Assembly (NCBI RefSeq): GCF_003268635.1
Contig: NZ_CP029639.1
Location: 742,001-806,000, forward strand
Source: Paenibacillus sp. DCT19
GTDB taxonomy: Bacteria > Bacillota > Bacilli > Paenibacillales > Paenibacillaceae
Length of the DNA: 64,000 bases
Direction of reading: 5' to 3'
The notes beneath the pieces are model-generated. The model made no database searches, was not told where the DNA came from, and saw nothing but the letters and a program-made list of their open reading frames with translations. Shown piece after piece: positions 56,859 through 64,000 of the stretch. The translations under genes were made by a program, and so were the position numbers. Within the stretch, counting starts at the first letter, position 1. Each line of letters begins with the position of its first letter.

Positions 56859-57515
56859 TCAGTCTGCATTTTGTTTTTGCCGTTGGGGAACAGGGGCGCT
56901 TTTCTTCATGTTGCGGTGACTCCAGACCGTGCGGTAACGGTAGACCACAGCGACTAATAATAGAAGTCCAACACCAGCTAGGAGGTACGCGGAGTACTGA
57001 TGCGCGAGCTGAAATACGACGTTCCACTGAGGGCCAAATAATTTGCCGATGCCTAAAAATAAGACGACCCAGAATAACGCACCCGAGTATGCATAGAGAG
57101 CGAATTTACGAAAGGGAATGGCAGCAATGCCTGCAAAATAACCTGTAAAGTGTCGTACACCTGGAATGAAATAGCCAATGAAGATCAAGCCGTTACCGTA
57201 TTTGCCAAACCATTTTTGCGTTTTATCCAGCTTGTCCTGCTTCAGTAAAAACCATTTCCCATAGCGGGTTATAAACGGCAGCCCTGCCTTAGCTCCAATA
57301 AAATACGTGATGGTCATGCCGATCGTTGTTCCTAGAAACGCAAGGATAAGAAGGATTCCGAAGTCGAGCTGTCCTTTGTATGATAAATAACCTGCATAGG
57401 CCATCGTTGTTTCTCCTGGGAAGGGGAGGGCAATGAACTCAAGCAACAGTCCAAAAAATAATACACTGTATCCGTAGGATCCAAATAAATGTTGGATCTT
57501 CTCAAGCAATTCCAA
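56859..57515 (-). CDS. DedA-family membrane protein
   Basis: The 218-residue protein has about five membrane segments and the DedA/SNARE-associated pattern: EFIALPFPGETTMAYAGYLS near the N-terminus and FIGYFIPGVRHFTGYFAGIA, with the conserved F-x-R/P-G-x-R, in the middle. DedA proteins are involved in lipid-carrier (undecaprenyl phosphate) or phospholipid movement across the membrane and envelope homeostasis. The C-terminus is basic and cytoplasmic (RNMKKSAPVPQRQKQ). It is a single gene with its own terminator. Confidence 0.92.
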   Translation of the reverse strand: MELLEKIQHLFGSYGYSVLFFGLLLEFIALPFPGETTMAYAGYLSYKGQLDFGILLILAFLGTTIGMTITYFIGAKAGLPFITRYGKWFLLKQDKLDKTQKWFGKYGNGLIFIGYFIPGVRHFTGYFAGIAAIPFRKFALYAYSGALFWVVLFLGIGKLFGPQWNVVFQLAHQYSAYLLAGVGLLLLVAVVYRYRTVWSHRNMKKSAPVPQRQKQNAD

Positions 57516-57757
57516 TACTTTTCACTCTCCTGAAGTTAAGGTGTGAGTTACGAGCGAACCATAACTCTCGGGGCACGTCTTGTTTAGGATATGCTACCTA
57601 ATTCATGGCCAAGAATCAATCGTAATCCATACGATAAAGATCCCAAAAATTATAGTGAAGAATGACGTCTTTTTTTCACATGCCCTCCATATAATTCTAA
57701 CAAATCCGCTGAAGTCTATCAGCAAATTTACTAGAAACGTTGGAGGTTGATTCATAA

Positions 57758-59073
57758 ATGACGCAGATCATGGAATCGAGAATCAGTGTAGAAGTAGATA
57801 TGCCCGTGAATGGTACCCAAAAACATACATGTAGGCTTCCCCAATGGATTACGTTCCTAGTCCGGGTGGCAATAACGATAAGCCTGTTTACGACATGCGC
57901 GGGGATAACCAACATTTCTTATGCTTCAGGTTCTAATGTACCCACTCCCAGCGAGAATAATAATCAGAAGAAGACGGTCTATCTAAGTTTCGATGATGGC
58001 CCTGGAGTACATACTCGGGAAGTGCTAGATATTTTGAGTAAAGAGGAGATCCCCGCTACGTTCTTCGTACTTGGTGAGCAGGCGCAGCGAAATCCGGAAC
58101 TTATTCGAGCAATTGTAGAAGACGGACATGCAGTGGGAAATCATACTTTTAATCATAATTACAAGCAATTATATAGTGATTTTAAAGAGTTCTGGAAACA
58201 GATTAAACAGACGGAAGAAGTGATATATGGAATCACCGGGTTACGTCCTAATCTGGTTAGAGCACCGGGTGGGAGCTACGGTCACTTTGATCAAAGCTAT
58301 TTCGACCTGTTGCAGCAAGGGGATATACCGTAATGGATTGGAATGTGGACAGTGGAGATTCCAAACGTAAAGGTGTGCCTGCAAGCGAAATTTTACGTAA
58401 TGCCACCAAGGTGCCTGCTGGAACCAGCTCGGTTATTGTATTGATGCATGATGGAGGAGCACACGCCGAAACGGTAAAAGCTTTGCCGGAAATTATCCGG
58501 TATTACAAAGAGCAAAACTATCAATTCGATACGATTAAAGCTTCCGATGAACCTGTCCAATTTCGCGTTAAGTCGGATGGGGCATATGCTTCTCGTAAAG
58601 CACCTGGCAAAGCATGGATTGCTGAGCATGTAGAGTCCAATTCAGAGTTGTGGCTGGCAGGTATGGAACTAAAGGTTGAAATAGGGATGGCGGCAGCAAC
58701 TTTGCGATCAGGAGAATTTCGTGTAGAAGAGCAGCAGATCATGGTGCCATTGCGAATCTTCATGAAGAAGTTCGGCAGTAATGCACGTTGGGATGCAGAG
58801 ACAAGAACGGCTTCGGTGGTCTGGAAAGATCGAACCATCTACGCTAACAGCATCAGTGGGGAGTTAACTTCAGGACGATTAGGGCAAGCGGGAGATAACG
58901 TGAAGGGGAAGGTTCGAAGCCAGGGCGGTACAACTTGGGTTCCACTTCGAGATCTGTTAGAAGAGATGGGACTGAGCGTACAATCGATGAAGTCCAATAA
59001 AGTAGAGTGGACGGTGAAGGCGAACATCCCTGTGGCTGCTGTGGGAAGGGGAAATCTTACAATCTACGTCTAA
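57758..59073 (+). CDS. Polysaccharide deacetylase with stalk domain (apparent frameshift)
   Basis: The product has an N-terminal membrane or signal segment (FLVRVAITISLFTTCAGITN) and a NodB deacetylase domain: VYLSFDDGPGVHTREVLDIL (Asp-Asp pair), GNHTFNHNYKQL (H-x3-H), RAPGGSYG, and after the joint MDWNVDSGDSKR and IVLMHDGGAH. The C-terminal 150 residues are a copper-amine-oxidase N-terminal-like stalk domain (EQQIMVPLRIFMKKFGSNAR; WVPLRDLLEEMGLSVQ). As printed, the frame breaks at 58319-58322; five G instead of four joins both parts (QGGYTVMDWNVDSGD), for about 438 residues. It likely deacetylates peptidoglycan or another surface glycan outside the cell. GGAGG precedes the ATG. Confidence 0.88.
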
Positions 59074-59154
59074 TCTCTCAACTTCCGGGCAACACTAAAA
59101 TCATAGATTACTATGACTTAGAAATGCCGATGAAATGGAAGGGGAACGAGTGAT

Positions 59155-60147
59155 ATGACATATATGCGAATAGAACATGTGCATGCGGTGGAGTTATTAA
59201 ATAGAGTAATCAAACGAGTCGAGACTGCCATTATTGGTAAGAACCAAGAGATTCAATATGTGCTTACGGCAATGCTCGGTGGTGGCCATACACTTCTGGA
59301 GGATGTACCAGGCACAGGCAAAACGATGTTAGTTCGTGCTATGGCTTCTGCGCTTGACTGTTCCATGGGACGCATTCAATTTACTTCGGATGTTATGCCG
59401 GCAGACGTAATGGGTACCTCGATATATCATCCACCTACAGGGGAGTTCACGTTCCGCCCTGGTCCGGTGATGTCTAATTTCGTGTTGGCCGATGAGATCA
59501 ATCGGGCTTCGCCCCGAACCCAGTCGGCTCTACTAGAAGCGATGGAAGAGCGCCGAGTTACGGTTGATGGTACAACGTATACGTTACCGCGTCCTTTCTT
59601 TTTGCTAGCGACTCAGAATCCGTTGCAGTTTGAGGGCACATACCGTTTACCCGAAGCACAGCTTGATCGTTTCATGATTAAGATTGGACTCGGATACCCT
59701 GAGCCTGAACAAGAAGTAGAGCTGTTAACGCGGATGCAAAATAGAGAATCCAGCTTGGCAAGTCCACCGGTCATGCTTGCAGAAGAAGTGGTAGCGATGC
59801 AACGTGAGGTTCGGCTGGTACATGTTGATGCGGTCATTAAGCAATACTTGGTCTCTGTCGCTGTAGCGACACGTAGCCATCCATCCGTGAGACTTGGAGT
59901 TAGTCCTCGGGGCACACTTGCCTGGATGGTTGCCACACAGGCCTTTGCCTATCTTCGAGGACGCAGTTATGTGATTCCGGATGATGTCAAAGAGATGGCA
60001 ATTCCTGTACTTTCCCATCGCATTCAGCTTAAATCCCAGAATAGAACAGAGGGTTCATGGTCACAGGAGCAGGTGATTCATGAGGCGCTGTCTTCCGTTC
60101 CGATTCCGGTTCAGTTGTCTGCACAGGGAAGGGGACGGAGGCAATGA
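59155..60147 (+). CDS. MoxR-family AAA+ ATPase
   Basis: The 330-residue ATPase has Walker A (LEDVPGTGKTML), Walker B (FVLADEINRASPRTQSALLE), sensor 1 (LLATQNPLQFEGTYRLPEAQ) and an arginine-rich sensor 2 region. MoxR proteins act as chaperones, usually with the DUF58 and transglutaminase proteins encoded next to them. The ATG lies after GGGGAACGAG. The next gene overlaps its stop by four bases (ATGA). It is the first gene of a three-gene operon. Confidence 0.92.
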   Translation: MTYMRIEHVHAVELLNRVIKRVETAIIGKNQEIQYVLTAMLGGGHTLLEDVPGTGKTMLVRAMASALDCSMGRIQFTSDVMPADVMGTSIYHPPTGEFTFRPGPVMSNFVLADEINRASPRTQSALLEAMEERRVTVDGTTYTLPRPFFLLATQNPLQFEGTYRLPEAQLDRFMIKIGLGYPEPEQEVELLTRMQNRESSLASPPVMLAEEVVAMQREVRLVHVDAVIKQYLVSVAVATRSHPSVRLGVSPRGTLAWMVATQAFAYLRGRSYVIPDDVKEMAIPVLSHRIQLKSQNRTEGSWSQEQVIHEALSSVPIPVQLSAQGRGRRQ

Positions 60148-61532
60148 GCACATTTGCCGGGCGTCTAATCAATGCAGCCCTTATCTTGGCTTTTGGCTCC
60201 CTCTTCATATGGCATGGAGGCAAATCGGCACTGTTTCTCTTCGTCATCACACTTCTGATCGGAGTTAGTGGAGTAGTTATCCATGCCTGTGGTCCACGTA
60301 ACATTGATATTCGTAGACATCTGCAATCCAAGCGTATGTTATCTGGGGAAACCATTCATGTGCGAGTCGAGCTGGAATTCAGAAGCCGCATTCCGCTGTT
60401 ATGGGTTGTTCTGTGCGAGAATACACCTGCTGGTGTGCATCGCAAATGTTTTTTTCCAGGGATGCAGCGGCAATTCACCTATCAATATCAGTTGTCTGGG
60501 TTGAGAAGGGGTATCTATGAATGGGATAACGGTAGATTATATTGGGGAGATATTTTCGGTTGGAATACGTTATCTGCGGAGACGAGTGGAGGAACCTCGC
60601 TGATCGTTGTGCCTTCTGTCACGGTCACTGAACATGCAGAGAGCCTTATCACGACATCTACAGTTGCAGGAGAGGGACAGCTGTCCGAGCAGAGAAGTCT
60701 GCAGGGAAGCCGGGGTCATGAGTTCCGCGATTATCAGCATGGTGATCCAATGAAACGAATCCACTGGAAAAGTACAGCCAAAACCGGGAGACTTCAGACG
60801 TTTATCCCTGAAACGATGGAATCACCATCGCTTCAAATTTGGGTATATGAAGACCAGGCAGGTTATGCGCAGCCCTGGGATGATTCAAGCAATCATCCGG
60901 CTTTTGAACGGGTTATCAGTATGGCAGCAAGGTGGATTCATCAAGCTGATCTGGATGGTATTCCGTATCAACTGTGGTCAAGCGACAGAGAAGGTCTTGT
61001 TCGTGAACAGACGTATAGATTCGGTGAGATGCCATCTGCTGATGATTTGGAGCGCTCTCTGGATCGGTTAGCGCAGGCACGGATTATCCAGACTTCGCAA
61101 GCTGTTTCCGGCTTGATGGATCGGACGATGCTAGAACATATGCCGACTGGATCGCGTGTTATTGTGCTCAGTGGACGAATGGATGCGGCTCTATATCAAT
61201 GGGTGCTAGATGCTATGAGTCTAGGAGTCCAGGTAGAGGTGCAATTAACGGAGACAACAGGTACAGGTCTAACTTCCCATCGGAAACTTGATATAGGAAT
61301 GAATTCGACTTCGGGTAAGACTGATAATGCAGGCATCAGTAAGAAATGGGGATTTTCAATTCGGAGTACCTCGAACCTGCGTATTCAAACTGATTCCCAA
61401 TCGCCTATACTTCAAGCCCAGTCCGCAGTGTGGCTAGAGCAGCTTCAGCAGTGTGGGGTACAAATCTGCAACGTGGCAGAGCATAAAATACCTCCTGTAG
61501 GAAAGGTGGTGGTTACGGATGTGGGAGCATAG
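60144..61532 (+). CDS. DUF58 domain-containing protein
   Basis: A 462-residue protein with two N-terminal membrane segments, a beta-rich region (SGETIHVRVELEFRSRIPLL) and the DUF58 motif GHEFRDYQHGDPMKRIHWKS (R-x-Y-x3-D-x2-R-x-I-H-W). The C-terminal part resembles a von Willebrand A-type fold. It works with the MoxR ATPase, but the precise role is unknown. It overlaps the moxR-like gene by four bases and the transglutaminase gene by 14, so the three are translated together. Confidence 0.9.
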   Translation: MSTFAGRLINAALILAFGSLFIWHGGKSALFLFVITLLIGVSGVVIHACGPRNIDIRRHLQSKRMLSGETIHVRVELEFRSRIPLLWVVLCENTPAGVHRKCFFPGMQRQFTYQYQLSGLRRGIYEWDNGRLYWGDIFGWNTLSAETSGGTSLIVVPSVTVTEHAESLITTSTVAGEGQLSEQRSLQGSRGHEFRDYQHGDPMKRIHWKSTAKTGRLQTFIPETMESPSLQIWVYEDQAGYAQPWDDSSNHPAFERVISMAARWIHQADLDGIPYQLWSSDREGLVREQTYRFGEMPSADDLERSLDRLAQARIIQTSQAVSGLMDRTMLEHMPTGSRVIVLSGRMDAALYQWVLDAMSLGVQVEVQLTETTGTGLTSHRKLDIGMNSTSGKTDNAGISKKWGFSIRSTSNLRIQTDSQSPILQAQSAVWLEQLQQCGVQICNVAEHKIPPVGKVVVTDVGA

Positions 61533-63831
61533 TCCGAACCGACACTCACAATCCAGTGAATCTGCTGGAGGAGGCTTGTCATACTTTAATCTGGACAACA
61601 GAACTAAAGAGACAGAAGCAGAGCCTGTTAAGTATAGGTTATTCATCTGTACACTGCTGCTGCTAATGTCTCTGGAATGGATCTACCCCGTGACCTCTTC
61701 CGGGCAGCAGGGAAGTGAGCGTTTTTTATTGGTTATGGCCGGATTAACTGCCGCACTGCTTGTGGTGGGATTATTTCGCACCGGTTGGATTGCAGGCACG
61801 GTGGTTCGATTATGTATTGCTTTTGTTGCGCTATGTCTGATGTACGGTGGACAAGATCCACTTGGATGGGGAATCACGTACCCTGGGACGCTAAGATCAG
61901 ATTTGGATGCCTTTATGCAAAGTGGGCGTTTTTATAGCATAAGTACAGAAACACGAGGGTTCTTCATGATGTTTGGCTGGAGCATGCTGATCACCTCGGT
62001 GCAATCTCTAGTTTTGCTGCGTCTGAGTGTCATGTTATTTGGTGGGGCCACGCTGGTATATTTGATGCTACTTGAATCTCTAGCTGGACTGGATGTCTAC
62101 GCGTCCATCGTACGATCGGTACTTTGGATCATGCTGATTCAGGCTCTCTTGCAGCTACTCCGTTTATCTGGTGGCGTTACCACACCGCGCTATGCACTGA
62201 ATCCTTATGGACGCTGGAGTATCGTGACTGTACTTGCCGTCATGGGGATGGTTTCTTTCTCTGGATTGCCAGGTCACTTTAATTCAATCTCTCAACCTGA
62301 GCGTATATCTCTTGATGAGATTGGTGAACGACTGGCACACTGGGCAGGCTATAACGCAGGAGATAGTATTCCTGCGGCAGCATCAGTAACAGGATATAGC
62401 ACTGCCGATGCCCCTATGGGTGCGCCTTTGACCCAAGGGGATACAGTCTTTTTCGTGGCGAAAAGTCCAGAACCGACGTATTGGCGCGGGGAGACTCGCT
62501 CATATTATAACGGCAGCACGTGGAGTGATCCTGCGCAAAGTTTCGAAACGGCCAGTCCTTCCGGGTTACTGCGTACAGATGGATGGGAGAATCAGAACTA
62601 TTGGACTCGCATTCGGCAAACTGTTACGATGCAGCGGGAGTGGAAGGGGCCGAATCCACTCTTTACGGGCGGAATACCGCTCAATGTATCGTTTCAGGAT
62701 AGTGAAAGCGTCAATGAGAAAACCATGCTCTCGCTTCTGTCGAACAGGGATTCAGCGACGCTGTGGCTGTCAGGTTCAGGCCGCCGTGTATCCGTTAAAC
62801 GTTATGCAGCAGATGTTATGATTCCTACAGCCAAGCCAGAGCATTTACGTCTTCTGGAAAGGAAGCAACGGAGTATAGATCCTGCCGAAATTCGTAGAAC
62901 TTACCTACAGCTTCCGGACTCACTGCCAGGGCGTGTGCGCTCTTTGGCAGATGAGATTGTGAAAGGGAGCGAGACACGATACGATGCGGTGCATGCAGTC
63001 CAGACGTATTTGGCTAATCATGCTGAATACACACTGGATACACGTATGCCTCCGCGTGGAACGGATTTTGTGGATGATTTCCTGTTTGTCACGAGGCAGG
63101 GGTACTGCAATCATTTCTCAACAGCGATGGTTGTCCTTCTACGTGCAGAAGGTATTCCGGCACGTTGGGTCAAAGGATTTGGCACAGGGGAGCTGGACCC
63201 TAAAGTTCCGGGGCAGTACACGATTACTCAAGGTGATGCTCACTCTTGGGTAGAAGTGTATTTTCCAGGCGCAGGCTGGATGCCGTTTGAGGCAACGCCT
63301 GGCTTTGTTATACCGCAGGCGAAGGCGAGTGCTGACGCCGAAGCTACGCTGCTTCAGGATGCAGGGGCGCAGCCGCGACTGGATCCGTGGTCTGGTACGA
63401 GCGCTTGGCTGCTGGCTCGCGCCCAGGCCTTTGTCGCGGCGCCTTGGCTCACCGCGACGGCACTTGCGGTAGCGGCGGCATTGTGCGCCGCTGTAGCCTT
63501 TGGCGTGCGGCGGCTTCGCCCCGCGCTGCCACTGAGGCTGCTGCTGGCATGGCCGCGCAGCAGCTTTCCAGACCGGGAGCGGCTGCTACGCGCCGCCGCT
63601 CCGGTCTGGCCCGCGCTTGCGCGGCAGTACGGCCCGCGGCCGCCGGGCATGACGCTGCGGGAATACGCAGCGTCACCCGCCGTGGTCGCAGGCACGGACA
63701 GCGCGGACATCGCGCGGTTTGCAGCCGACTGGGAACGGCTGCTGTACGGTCCAGAGCGTCCGCTGCGCGCGGACAGTCTGGACTTCCTGCGCCGGGCGCT
63801 TCGGCTAGCCCGGCGGTTGCCAAGGCGCTAG
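61519..63831 (+). CDS. Transglutaminase-like membrane protein (DUF3488/DUF4129 type)
   Basis: The 770-residue protein has several N-terminal membrane helices, an extracellular region and a transglutaminase-like domain with Cys in RQGYCNHFSTAMVVLLRAEG, His in TQGDAHSWVEVYFPGAGW and the following Asp/Glu region FEATPGF. Near residue 640 comes another membrane segment (TATALAVAAALCAAVAFGVR) and a DUF4129-like cytoplasmic tail (LREYAASPAVVAG, ARFAADWERLLYG). It may cross-link or cleave envelope proteins; the substrate is not known. From about 63300 to the end, base composition turns sharply GC-rich, unlike the rest of the gene. Confidence 0.9.
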   Translation: MWEHSPNRHSQSSESAGGGLSYFNLDNRTKETEAEPVKYRLFICTLLLLMSLEWIYPVTSSGQQGSERFLLVMAGLTAALLVVGLFRTGWIAGTVVRLCIAFVALCLMYGGQDPLGWGITYPGTLRSDLDAFMQSGRFYSISTETRGFFMMFGWSMLITSVQSLVLLRLSVMLFGGATLVYLMLLESLAGLDVYASIVRSVLWIMLIQALLQLLRLSGGVTTPRYALNPYGRWSIVTVLAVMGMVSFSGLPGHFNSISQPERISLDEIGERLAHWAGYNAGDSIPAAASVTGYSTADAPMGAPLTQGDTVFFVAKSPEPTYWRGETRSYYNGSTWSDPAQSFETASPSGLLRTDGWENQNYWTRIRQTVTMQREWKGPNPLFTGGIPLNVSFQDSESVNEKTMLSLLSNRDSATLWLSGSGRRVSVKRYAADVMIPTAKPEHLRLLERKQRSIDPAEIRRTYLQLPDSLPGRVRSLADEIVKGSETRYDAVHAVQTYLANHAEYTLDTRMPPRGTDFVDDFLFVTRQGYCNHFSTAMVVLLRAEGIPARWVKGFGTGELDPKVPGQYTITQGDAHSWVEVYFPGAGWMPFEATPGFVIPQAKASADAEATLLQDAGAQPRLDPWSGTSAWLLARAQAFVAAPWLTATALAVAAALCAAVAFGVRRLRPALPLRLLLAWPRSSFPDRERLLRAAAPVWPALARQYGPRPPGMTLREYAASPAVVAGTDSADIARFAADWERLLYGPERPLRADSLDFLRRALRLARRLPRR

Positions 63832-63868
63832 CTAAACGGCAAGGCCCACGTTTAGCCGCCTGTTCACG

Positions 63869-63906
63869 GACGCCTCTCTTTGCCTAGCGGCGAACGAGGC
63901 GTCTTT
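63869..63906 (+). terminator. Probable terminator after the transglutaminase gene
   Basis: GACGCCTC and GAGGCGTC pair around a 19-base loop and are followed by TTTCC, a short T run. The last 94 bases of the window (63907-64000) hold no gene start that I can support; a next gene may begin near the edge. Confidence 0.5.
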
Positions 63907-64000
63907 CCGCGCTAACCTTGAAGCATTGGTTAGGTTACTATTGATTAGAGGTGCTTTTATTCAAGAAGAAGGTGTGGAAAGAGCAGGAAAGAATGTGGAA

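Noticed and set aside
56726..57148. 140-codon frame on the + strand starting MGFSGYSAVS
   Set aside because: It overlaps the DedA gene and its terminator, is very basic and of low complexity, and lacks a proper ribosome binding site. The start only loosely recalls small sporulation proteins.
60029..60355. 108-codon frame on the minus strand across the moxR/DUF58 joint
   Set aside because: It is antisense to two well-supported genes and has no start signal.

Overview
The window looks like a chromosomal segment of a moderate-GC, spore-forming Gram-positive, most likely Paenibacillus. The grounds are two GerA-type germinant-receptor clusters, a protein with three SLH domains, YesM/YesN-type regulators with a sugar ABC transporter, exported enzymes with copper-amine-oxidase-like stalk domains, strong AAGGAGG-type ribosome binding sites and frequent TTG/GTG starts. 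I see no tRNA, rRNA, CRISPR array, phage or plasmid genes and no transposase.

Layout. 1-4.9 kb: end of a lipL-like octanoyltransferase, a small protein, and a large SLH/GLUG/Fn3 surface protein. 5-8.6 kb: a superoxide dismutase with a helical N-terminal extension, a membrane-anchored alpha/beta hydrolase and an IclR-type regulator. 8.7-11.1 kb: TPP riboswitch, terminator and thiC. 11.2-15 kb: two small genes not apparent from long ORFs, a racemase-like protein, a zinc-ribbon/effector-binding protein and a WYL regulator. 15.1-19.8 kb: VanR/VanS-like two-component system, VanY-like carboxypeptidase, VanZ-like protein and small proteins. 19.9-28.4 kb: acnA, an amidase-domain protein, ddl, uvsE and an inositol-monophosphatase family enzyme. 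28.5-29.9 kb: SGNH esterase. 30-38.6 kb: a pectin (rhamnogalacturonan) type operon with sensor kinase, AraC-type response regulator, binding protein, two permeases, CE12 acetylesterase and an ASRT-family protein. 38.7-42.4 kb: germination cluster 1 (order B-A-C). 42.5-47.6 kb: EamA transporter with divergent MocR regulator, hemL and an LCP-family protein. 47.8-51.1 kb: three-gene ABC exporter and a Bcp peroxiredoxin. 51.3-56.5 kb: germination cluster 2 (A-C-D-B-B). 56.9-63.8 kb: DedA protein, polysaccharide deacetylase and a moxR-DUF58-transglutaminase operon.

Two things run through the whole window. First, five otherwise normal genes are broken by seven apparent single-base losses, each in a mononucleotide run: two in the SLH gene, two in sod, and one each in gerC, LCP and deacetylase. 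Adding one base to each run restores the expected protein, so these are more likely sequence errors than real pseudogenes. Second, intergenic regions carry short dispersed repeats without coding capacity that fold as long imperfect hairpins: family A (two full copies plus a fragment), family B (one copy) and a short family C.

The best regulatory link is a 17-bp inverted repeat, GTTTCAT-N3-RTGAAAC. It lies downstream of the promoter of the IclR-type gene and again downstream of the acnA promoter, which suggests that this regulator controls itself and aconitase.
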